Source: Lachnospiraceae bacterium
GTDB taxonomy: Bacteria > Bacillota > Clostridia > Lachnospirales > Lachnospiraceae
Reading direction: 5' to 3'
Length of the DNA: 45,404 nucleotides
NCBI GenBank assembly: GCA_017483735.1
Contig: JAFUVF010000064.1
Location: 1 to 45,404, forward strand
Shown: one piece after another, positions 38,241-45,404 of the stretch
How positions within the stretch are numbered: the stretch's first letter is position 1
How the letters are laid out: each line of letters begins with the position of its first letter
Notes under the pieces: model-generated
What the model was told of the DNA's origin: nothing
Database searches by the model: none
Seen by the model: the letters and a program-made list of their open reading frames with translations, nothing else
Position numbers and translations under genes: made by a program

Positions 38241-38687
38241 TTACTCTTCCGTAACCTGAACCCGAAGCGTCCCCGTAACCTTGGGATGAAGCTTTATGGG
38301 TACCTCAAAGGTCCCAAAATTCTTTATCGCCTCAGTAAGCACCATCTTCTTTTTATCCAATTCAATATTGTGCTGCTCCTTATACGCCGCAGCAATTTCC
38401 TTTGTAGACACTGAACCGAATGCTCTTCCGCCTTCTCCTGCCTTCATCTTAAGCACCACCTTCTTGTCTGCAAGGGTGTCAGAAAGCGCTTTTGCCGCAT
38501 CAAGCTGCTCCTTTGCTATCTTTTCATCATTTGCCTTCTGAAGCTTTAAATCATTCAGATTCTTTGGCGTAGCCTCGACACCTATTCCCTGCGGAAGTAT
38601 ATAATTTCTGGCATAGCCGTCATTTGCATTTACTATATCGCCCTTTTTCCCAAGCTTTTTTTCGTCCTTTAAAAGTATAACCTTCAT
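38241..38687 (-). CDS. rplI: 50S ribosomal protein L9
   Basis: The 148-residue protein has the L9 start [34 protein letters not shown] and the long connecting helix. The C-terminal RNA-binding domain has [27 protein letters not shown]. Its start lies just after the gdpP stop (TAAGGATG), so the two are coupled. Confidence 0.97.
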   Translation of the reverse strand: MKVILLKDEKKLGKKGDIVNANDGYARNYILPQGIGVEATPKNLNDLKLQKANDEKIAKEQLDAAKALSDTLADKKVVLKMKAGEGGRAFGSVSTKEIAAAYKEQHNIELDKKKMVLTEAIKNFGTFEVPIKLHPKVTGTLRVQVTEE

Positions 38688-38689
38688 CC

Positions 38690-40741
38690 TTAGATATCTC
38701 CCTTCTCCAACATCACATCAAGAGTATGCTTAAGCACTCCTATCGCCTCCGCAAGACCTGTATTCTCCATCTGGCATGCCGCAGTGTTCAAATGTCCGCC
38801 GCCGCCCATTCTCTCCATGATTATCTGCACGTTTACCTCATCTATTGAGCGCGCCGAAATGTAAATCTTGCTCTGATAATCCGTCAGCACAAAGCTTGCC
38901 TTCACTCCCCTTATATTCAGAAGCTCGTTTGCCGCCTGCGCTCCGATAACGGTAGGATTGGGCAGATCCTCCGCAGAGCATACCGATATTGCGAAGTACT
39001 GCCTGTAAATCTCCGCCTGACTGACTGCGTCCGCCCTCGCCTTATACTCGTCCACATCCTCTCTAAAGTACTTACGGACTCTTGTAACATCCGCTCCGTT
39101 CCTTCTTAGGAATGCCGCCGCCTCAAAGGTTCTCACGCCTGTTTTTGTGGTAAAATTGTTCGTATCTATCATTATACCCGAATACATACAATCCGCCTCC
39201 TCGGGACGAATCTTTATATTATCATAGGTATACTGCAATATCTCCGATACCATCTCGCAGGCACTTGAAGCATAGGGCTCCACATATGCAAGGGTCGCAT
39301 TTTCTATCGCCTCCGTACCCTGCCTGTGATGATCCAGAACCACCACTGCCTTGCAGAGCTTCAAAAGATCCGGACACTCGGTTCTCGACGGGATATTTAC
39401 ATCCGTCACAATGAGCACGGTATTATTTCCTGCAATCTCTATTGCTCTCTGGGAATCTATTATCATGTCCTCGTCGTATTCCGGATTGTTCTTAAACAGC
39501 TCCACCAAGGGCTGTATTGCTCCCGTAGCCTCGTTAAGAACTATATTTACCTTTCTGTCCAAGGTCTGCGCCACCCTATATATTCCAACGGTGGAACCGA
39601 AGCTGTCGGGATCCGGCATCTTGTGTCCCATTACAAGCACTCTATCCTTGCCTGTGATGATTTCTCTAAGCGCATGCGCCTTCACTCTCGCCTTTACACG
39701 GGTGCTCTTTTCTATCTGCTGGCTCTTTCCTCCGTAATAGGTAATGGACTCAGGCGTCTTTATGACTGCCTGGTCCCCGCCCCTGCCAAGGGCAAGGTCG
39801 ATTGCGTTTCTGGCAAACTCATAATTCTGCGCATAGGTCAGTCCGTCCAGTCCAACGCCTATACTGATGGTCACGGACATTTCGTTGCCTAAGTTTACCT
39901 TTTTTACGTCCTCCAGTATCTCGAACCTCGTCTCCTGAAGCTCCGCTATGGCTTTCTTTCTTAGGATTACCAGATATTTGTCCTTCTCCATCTTACGGCT
40001 TATTCCGTCGAGACCGGATATATATTTGTTGATCCTTCTGTCTATCAGGGCGGTAAGAAGGGATTGCCTTACCTCCTCCACGCTGTCCATAGCCTCCTCG
40101 TAATTGTCAAGATAAATCATTCCTACGGCCAACGACTGGTCGTCCACCTCCTGCAATGCGATGTGCAGTGCAGTTTCATCAAAGAGGAACATTGCCACAA
40201 GATAGCCCTCGTAGCCCTCCGCATCTATCATATCGCTGTTCTGGGCCATCTCCTTCAACGGGATCATCTTTAGCTTTGCAAGATAGTCGCAGCCGTCATA
40301 CTCTATATCATATTCCGCCGCCATCTCGCCGTTTTCTCCCGGAAGTCTGTCCCTTGAAAGAGACGGGAAAAATGAGGTTATGGACTTTGAAAAAGACTTC
40401 GTATGATGCGTTATATTTTCAAAGGCCGTATTCGTCCACATTATCTTTCCCTCGTCATCCAAAAGGACATAGGGAATATCCATATCACGCAAAAGCTTCC
40501 TCTGTATCTGCCCATACTCCGTGGCAAAGCTGACCAGTTCATTGATAATGAGCGCTCTGTTGTAAACGTAGAGCGTGATGACGATGCTGAAATATACTAT
40601 AAGAAAACCTGACAGAAGCACTCCTGACCTTATGTCCAGCATATAGATAGCGGCATTTACGGCAAGCAGCAGTATCCCAAGATATATGGTAAACTGCATG
40701 TAATGCTTCATTCTGCCCTTTAGCTTAATATGTTTATTCAT
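38690..40741 (-). CDS. gdpP: Cyclic di-AMP phosphodiesterase GdpP
   Basis: The 683-residue membrane protein has two N-terminal membrane segments ([38 protein letters not shown]). A PAS domain follows, then a degenerate GGDEF domain ([11 protein letters not shown] in place of GGDEF). A DHH-DHHA1 hydrolase ends the chain, with [19 protein letters not shown] and [10 protein letters not shown]. It hydrolyses cyclic di-AMP and so affects potassium and wall balance. I chose ATG 40741 after AAGGAG; an upstream TTG lies within the ribosome binding site. Confidence 0.95.
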   Translation of the reverse strand: MNKHIKLKGRMKHYMQFTIYLGILLLAVNAAIYMLDIRSGVLLSGFLIVYFSIVITLYVYNRALIINELVSFATEYGQIQRKLLRDMDIPYVLLDDEGKIMWTNTAFENITHHTKSFSKSITSFFPSLSRDRLPGENGEMAAEYDIEYDGCDYLAKLKMIPLKEMAQNSDMIDAEGYEGYLVAMFLFDETALHIALQEVDDQSLAVGMIYLDNYEEAMDSVEEVRQSLLTALIDRRINKYISGLDGISRKMEKDKYLVILRKKAIAELQETRFEILEDVKKVNLGNEMSVTISIGVGLDGLTYAQNYEFARNAIDLALGRGGDQAVIKTPESITYYGGKSQQIEKSTRVKARVKAHALREIITGKDRVLVMGHKMPDPDSFGSTVGIYRVAQTLDRKVNIVLNEATGAIQPLVELFKNNPEYDEDMIIDSQRAIEIAGNNTVLIVTDVNIPSRTECPDLLKLCKAVVVLDHHRQGTEAIENATLAYVEPYASSACEMVSEILQYTYDNIKIRPEEADCMYSGIMIDTNNFTTKTGVRTFEAAAFLRRNGADVTRVRKYFREDVDEYKARADAVSQAEIYRQYFAISVCSAEDLPNPTVIGAQAANELLNIRGVKASFVLTDYQSKIYISARSIDEVNVQIIMERMGGGGHLNTAACQMENTGLAEAIGVLKHTLDVMLEKGDI

Positions 40742-40773
40742 AAAGCTCCTTTTCAATTACGCATACTTTATAT

Positions 40774-40802
40774 ATAATACCACTTCCCGACAGTTTTTTC
40801 AA
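40774..40802 (-). promoter_or_regulatory. gdpP-rplI-dnaB promoter
   Basis: TTGAAA (40802-40797) and TATTAT (40779-40774) have a 17-bp spacer on the minus strand, divergent from the MMPL gene. Confidence 0.65.
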
Positions 40803-40894
40803 CGTCCCCGAAAGCCTTGAAATCAGTGCTAAAATGTGGTAAAAGATATATGGTATATAAGGGCGGGGATAAAAACGATAAGGACAAAAGAATT

Positions 40895-43363
40895 ATGGGT
40901 AACGAAGCAAATGAAAAGCCCTCGACAATGCTCAGGGTCGCCACCTTTATAGTTGACAGGAGAAATCTCTTCTTCCTGCTTTTCGGCATAGCGATTGTAT
41001 TCAGCCTCATAGCCGCAAACTGGGTCAAGGTTGAAAACTCTCTTTCAGCATATCTTCCGGATGATGCCGAAACCTCCATAGGTCTTGACCTTATGGCTGA
41101 CGAGTTCATAACCTACGGAAGCGCAAAGGTTATGGTCATGAATATCTCCTATACCGACGCAGAGGAGCTTTCTGAGAAAATAGAGCTCAGGGATGATGTC
41201 TCCATGCTAAGCTTTGACAACACCAAAGAGCATTTCAATAATTTCTCGGCACTTTTTGACATTACCTTTGTATATCCCGAGGATGACGAAAGGGCACTTG
41301 CAGGGCTTGACGAGATAAAGGAAATGCTCTCCGACTATGATATCTACGTATCCACCTCCATGGGGGACGCCGCTGCGGAGCAGATTGCCTCGGAGATGCA
41401 GGTTGTCAGCGTCATAGTTGCGGTAATAGTTCTTACGGTGCTTATATTTACGTCGCAGACCTATGCGGAGGTGCCGGTTTTAATCCTCACATTTTTAGCC
41501 TCCGCCGCCCTTGCATCCGGCACAAATTTTCTGCTTGGCACAATATCCTTCGTGTCAAACTCCGTAACCATAGTATTGCAGCTTGCGCTCTCCATAGACT
41601 ATGCAGTCATATTCTGCAACCGCTACAAGGAGGAGCATGCAAGCTTACCCATAAGAGAAGCCAATATAATCGCCCTAAGCAAGGCAATTCCCGAGATTTC
41701 TTCAAGCTCCTTGACCACCGTGGGCGGACTCATCGCAATGATGTTTATGCAGTACGGCATAGGAAAGGATATGGCGATATGTCTTATAAAGGCTATATTC
41801 TTCTCCCTGCTTTCCGTATTTTTACTTATGCCGGGACTTATAATGCTCTTTGGCAATGCAATGGACAAGACAAGGCATAAGGATTTCGTTCCCAAGATTC
41901 CCTTCATAGGAAAATTCGACTATGCTACAAGGCATATTGTTCCCATAATATTCCTTGTAGCGATAATAGCCGCCTGCATCCTTTCAAACCGCACGCCCTA
42001 TGTCTACGGCTATTCACAGCTTACGACACCCGTACAGAACGAGACACAGCTTGCAGACGAGATGATTACTGAGAGCTTCGGCGACGAGAACTTTGTTGCC
42101 CTCATTGTCCCCACAGGAGATTATATTAATGAAAAAAGACTTTTGGAGGAGCTTGAAAGGCATCCCCAGGTAAAGAGCACGCAGGGACTTGCAAACACCG
42201 AGGCGATGGACGGATATATGCTTGCATACAGGCTTACCGCAAGAGAATTTTCGGAGCTTATGGACCTTGACTATGAGGTGGCAGAGCTTCTTTATGTGGC
42301 ATATGCGGTGGATGACGAAAACTACGCAAAGGTCATAAACGGACTGTCCTCCTACAGCGTACCCCTCATTGATGTAATTATGTTCCTCTACGACGAGGTT
42401 GAGGAGGGCTATGTTACTTTGGATGATGATTTGTACAACGATTTGACCGATGCGCATAAGAAAATGGAAATGGCAAAGAATCAGCTTAAGGGCGAAAATT
42501 ACAGCAGAATGCTGGTTTATCTTGATCTCCCCGAGGAGGGCGAGGACACCTTTGCATTTCTCGATGAGATGCACACCATAGCAAAGCGCTATTACGACGG
42601 AAACGTGTATGTGATTGGCGAAGCGACCAGCCAGTATGATCTTAAAAAGACCTTTGACATAGACAATACCGTGGTGTCCGTGGTATCCATACTTGCAGTG
42701 CTGGCAGTGCTTCTGTTTACCTTCCTTTCCGCAGGAATGCCTGTACTCCTTATAGCAGTCATTCAGGGCGCAATATGGATAAACTTCTCCTTCCCCACGC
42801 TTATGCAGGACAATATCTTCTTTATGAGCTACCTTATTGTAAGCTCAATACAGATGGGTGCCAATATAGACTATGCCATCGTCATATCCGGGCGCTTTAT
42901 GGAATTGAAAAATCAGATGTCGAAGAAGGAGGCAATTATCGAAACCCTTAACTTTGCATTCCCCACCATAGTAACATCGGGTACTATGATGGTGCTTGCG
43001 GGCTTCTTCATCGGACAGCTCTCCTCCGACGGTGCGATATGCGGTATCGGACAATGCCTCGGAAGAGGAACAATAATATCCATATTCCTTGTAATGTTTG
43101 TGCTGCCGCAGATACTCCTCATAGGCGAGAGGATAATAGACAGGACAAGCTTCAAGGTATCAATGGTGCCTCTGATAGAGCACAGGGTCGGTATTGTCGC
43201 CGTGGACGGCTATGTCCGTGGTCAGATAAACGGAAGAGTTTTGGGCGAGATGCATGCCAGAGTCATCGGCGAGGTAAATGCGGTGGTAAGAATGGGAAGT
43301 GCCGAGGAGATATCCGATGACAATATCGATAACTACATAGAGGAGGATCACAGAAATGCATAA
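40895..43363 (+). CDS. MMPL/RND-family membrane transporter
   Basis: The 822-residue protein has two repeats, each with one membrane helix, a large outer loop and a five-helix bundle. The first helix is NLFFLLFGIAIVFSLIAANW. Repeat signatures are LQLALSIDYAVIFCNRYKEEHA and SSIQMGANIDYAVIISGRFMEL, the Asp-containing helices of MMPL/RND proteins. It likely exports a lipid or polymer-like substrate using an ion gradient. I chose ATG 40895 (MGNEANEK), with AAGGAC upstream, because a likely promoter (TTGAAA at 40817) overlaps the longer frame. It shares bases with the next gene's start. Confidence 0.85.
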   Translation: MGNEANEKPSTMLRVATFIVDRRNLFFLLFGIAIVFSLIAANWVKVENSLSAYLPDDAETSIGLDLMADEFITYGSAKVMVMNISYTDAEELSEKIELRDDVSMLSFDNTKEHFNNFSALFDITFVYPEDDERALAGLDEIKEMLSDYDIYVSTSMGDAAAEQIASEMQVVSVIVAVIVLTVLIFTSQTYAEVPVLILTFLASAALASGTNFLLGTISFVSNSVTIVLQLALSIDYAVIFCNRYKEEHASLPIREANIIALSKAIPEISSSSLTTVGGLIAMMFMQYGIGKDMAICLIKAIFFSLLSVFLLMPGLIMLFGNAMDKTRHKDFVPKIPFIGKFDYATRHIVPIIFLVAIIAACILSNRTPYVYGYSQLTTPVQNETQLADEMITESFGDENFVALIVPTGDYINEKRLLEELERHPQVKSTQGLANTEAMDGYMLAYRLTAREFSELMDLDYEVAELLYVAYAVDDENYAKVINGLSSYSVPLIDVIMFLYDEVEEGYVTLDDDLYNDLTDAHKKMEMAKNQLKGENYSRMLVYLDLPEEGEDTFAFLDEMHTIAKRYYDGNVYVIGEATSQYDLKKTFDIDNTVVSVVSILAVLAVLLFTFLSAGMPVLLIAVIQGAIWINFSFPTLMQDNIFFMSYLIVSSIQMGANIDYAIVISGRFMELKNQMSKKEAIIETLNFAFPTIVTSGTMMVLAGFFIGQLSSDGAICGIGQCLGRGTIISIFLVMFVLPQILLIGERIIDRTSFKVSMVPLIEHRVGIVAVDGYVRGQINGRVLGEMHARVIGEVNAVVRMGSAEEISDDNIDNYIEEDHRNA

Positions 43364-45404
43364 GAATATTTTTAAGAGCAAAAGAATGCTTGCATCCCTC
43401 CTTGCGCTCTCAATGCTTGCGGCTTCAGGTATGCTCCCGATTCATTCCCACGCTGCAGAGGATGCTGAGAATGCAGTTGAAACAATAAATATAGAAAATA
43501 TCGGAGATTTGATGCTTCTTGCCGAAAGGTGCCATTCCGACGAGGCTTCCGAAAATTTAAGGGTTGAGCTTACCGCCGACATAAATCTGGCGGGCTCTGA
43601 CTTTACCGGAATATCCATATTTGACGGAGTGTTTAACGGAAATAATCATGAGATAAAGGGCTACAATTACGGCGGAGACGGCTATGTGACTGGATTTTTC
43701 AGGTATGTTGGAGAAAACGGACGAATTTCCGGCTTAAAGCTGGAGGGCAATATACAGACTGTTGGCGATAAGCAGGTAACAGGCGGTATTGCAGGCATAA
43801 ACTATGGCTCCATAAATAGCTGCACATTTTCCGGAAAAATAAGCTCGGATACGGACACCGGCGGTATAGTCGGTATAAATGAAAGCTCCGGAACAGTGTC
43901 CAATTCAAATAATAACGCAAATATTCTAGGATACTATTCCACCGGAGGCATCGCAGGCAAAAATTACGGTCTCATTGCAGGCTGTAACAATATTGGAAAT
44001 ATCAACGATACCACGGACTGGGTCGTAACGGATGATGAGAACAACAATGAGCTTGGCACGGATATTTTATCCGGCTTAAGAGGGGATAACCCATCCGACG
44101 GCAAGCTTCAAAGCGGTATGGATACCGGCGGAATAGCAGGCTTTTCAAAGGGCTTTATCAGAAATTCCACCAACAGGGGCATCGTGGGCTATGAGCATGT
44201 AGGCTACAATGTGGGCGGTATCGCAGGGCGCCAATCCGGCGGTATAGCAAATTGCGCCAACGGCGGAGAGGTCTACGGAAGAAAGGATGTGGGCGGTATT
44301 GTCGGGCAGATGGAGCCCTATATTGCTGTCAATGACGAAAGCAGCGTAAAAAACTCCGTTGATATCCTCCACAGCAGTATTGAAGCTGCAATAAATACAG
44401 CGGACAGCACTAATGATGCTGTTACAAGAGACTTGAACGACCTTCGCTATTATTCCGACAGAGCCCGTCAAAACGGCAACGATATGTATTCAAATACGAG
44501 GGATTACGTAAACAAAAATACAGAGAACATAAATGATGCATTGGATTCCCTCTCCAATACCATATCTTCCCTGGGGAAGGTCGTATCCGGCACGAGTGTT
44601 ACGGATACCGCCTCAATAAACAAGACGCTCAACGAGTTGGAAAAGGAGATTGAGGACCGCTCAGATCTTTCATCCGAGGACAAGGCGACGCTCAAAGCCT
44701 ATCTTTCAGAGGCAAGGGGCTATTATAATCAAATAGTGCAGCTCGAAAAGGATATAGCTGATTTGCAGGCGGAGCGCAATGCGGAGACAGACCCTGTAAA
44801 AAAAGCGGCGATAGAGGCAGAGATTACCGCCAAGCGCACAGAGGAGCAGGTTGCGGCCAGAGGACTTCAATCCTCTCTTGGTAAGATGTATGGCATTTTA
44901 AATCAGAATAAGGATTTGGAATTGGTGCAGATAGACAGAAGTCTTGATTCCAATGTGGATGACCTGCACGGAAATCTGGACAGCGTATCTAATGTACTGA
45001 AAAGACTTACAGATGATACGAGCGGCTATTCAAAGGAATTTACCGAGGATCTTAAGGTAGTAAACGACAATCTTATGAATGTTTATGATGCCCTTGAAAA
45101 CCGGGTAAAGGACATTATCGGGGACGACGGGATTATCTATACGGATGTGTCCGAAACCGAGATACTCACAGCTACTTTGGGTAAGGTGTCCGAAAGCTCC
45201 AATTACGGCACAGTAAAGGCTGATATAAATGTGGGCGGCATCACAGGCTCCATGGCGATAGACGAGGAGGACCCCGAGGAGAACGCCGCAGGAAGCGTTG
45301 ACAAAAATATCGATGCCTCCTACACCACGCAGAATATTATTAACGCCTGCAAAAACACCGGCTTTATCACTGCAAAATCCGACGGTGTCGGCGCCATATG
45401 CGGC
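43356..45404 (+). CDS. Large secreted GLUG-repeat surface protein (runs off right edge)
   Basis: The frame starts at ATG 43356 after AGGAGG, eight bases before the end of the MMPL gene, and is open for 683 codons to the window edge. A signal peptide (LASLLALSMLAASGMLPIHSHA) precedes residue 35. GLUG-type repeats follow: GGIAGINYGSINSC, GGIVGINESSG, GGIAGKNYGLIAGC, GGIAGFSKGFI, GGIAGRQSGGIANC, GGIVGQMEPY. From about residue 340 to 600 a charged coiled-coil region interrupts them. The repeats resume with NVGGITGSM. The overlap with the MMPL gene suggests they act together, for example as surface partner and exporter. Confidence 0.85.
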   Translation, partial: MHKNIFKSKRMLASLLALSMLAASGMLPIHSHAAEDAENAVETINIENIGDLMLLAERCHSDEASENLRVELTADINLAGSDFTGISIFDGVFNGNNHEIKGYNYGGDGYVTGFFRYVGENGRISGLKLEGNIQTVGDKQVTGGIAGINYGSINSCTFSGKISSDTDTGGIVGINESSGTVSNSNNNANILGYYSTGGIAGKNYGLIAGCNNIGNINDTTDWVVTDDENNNELGTDILSGLRGDNPSDGKLQSGMDTGGIAGFSKGFIRNSTNRGIVGYEHVGYNVGGIAGRQSGGIANCANGGEVYGRKDVGGIVGQMEPYIAVNDESSVKNSVDILHSSIEAAINTADSTNDAVTRDLNDLRYYSDRARQNGNDMYSNTRDYVNKNTENINDALDSLSNTISSLGKVVSGTSVTDTASINKTLNELEKEIEDRSDLSSEDKATLKAYLSEARGYYNQIVQLEKDIADLQAERNAETDPVKKAAIEAEITAKRTEEQVAARGLQSSLGKMYGILNQNKDLELVQIDRSLDSNVDDLHGNLDSVSNVLKRLTDDTSGYSKEFTEDLKVVNDNLMNVYDALENRVKDIIGDDGIIYTDVSETEILTATLGKVSESSNYGTVKADINVGGITGSMAIDEEDPEENAAGSVDKNIDASYTTQNIINACKNTGFITAKSDGVGAICG

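Overview
The window reads as a chromosomal segment of an anaerobic Firmicute, most likely Clostridia and probably Lachnospiraceae. The grounds are: a glgC-glgD pair, a Na+-type ATP synthase c subunit, pyruvate formate-lyase with its activase, a small 2[4Fe-4S] ferredoxin, a DnaD/DnaI primosome pair, SpoVG, MecA, BioY and QueT transporters, GdpP-RplI-DnaB synteny, and GLUG-repeat and SPKTG surface proteins. Taxonomy is inferred from gene content only.

Layout. 1-2.4 kb is an AT-rich accessory end. It holds a TasA/CalY-like secreted protein running off the left edge, a possible small structured RNA behind a perfect-spacing promoter, a truncated second copy of the TasA-like gene, and a self-contained two-gene unknown cassette (60 aa + 203 aa) with its own promoter and terminator. 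2.4-4 kb has an orphan LoaP-type NusG paralogue and bioY under a BirA-like operator. 4-8.7 kb (minus) has murC, then a DnaA-box cluster in front of dnaD-dnaI-prs. 8.9-12.2 kb (plus) has glgC-glgD, spoVG and queT. 12.2-14.8 kb (minus) is a large membrane-anchored protein with a C39-like tail that appears to lack the catalytic His.

14.9-22.3 kb (minus) is the full F-type ATP synthase operon, atpZ-I-B-E-F-H-A-G-D-C. Its atpD has an in-frame TGA at the first Walker A glycine. Two related 62-bp hairpin elements lie after atpB and after atpG, and a third large inverted repeat follows atpC. 22.3-28.5 kb has a DUF402 gene on plus, convergent with a minus operon sua5-rpiB-upp-dCMP deaminase-SleB hydrolase-GGDEF. 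Proximity of sua5/rpiB/upp to atp resembles the order in Bacillus subtilis. 28.6-32.9 kb has an SPKTG surface protein, a GH18/YaaH-like protein, mecA with an acidic linker, and a DUF1858 redox protein.

33.1-36.9 kb is the fermentation block. The pyruvate formate-lyase is naturally split: a 679-aa catalytic subunit and a separate 82-aa glycyl-radical subunit, separated by a 66-aa protein that copies the start of the radical domain but carries a Cys-rich tail in place of the radical loop. The activase (pflA) and ferredoxin follow. 36.9-40.7 kb (minus) is gdpP-rplI-dnaB. 40.9 kb to the right edge is an MMPL/RND-family exporter translationally linked to a large secreted GLUG-repeat protein that runs off the window.

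The most notable items are the three-gene split PFL, the covarying atp hairpins, the atpD nonsense codon, the DnaA-box array at dnaD-dnaI, and the AT-rich cassette with the duplicated TasA-like gene. No tRNA, rRNA, CRISPR or transposase was seen.
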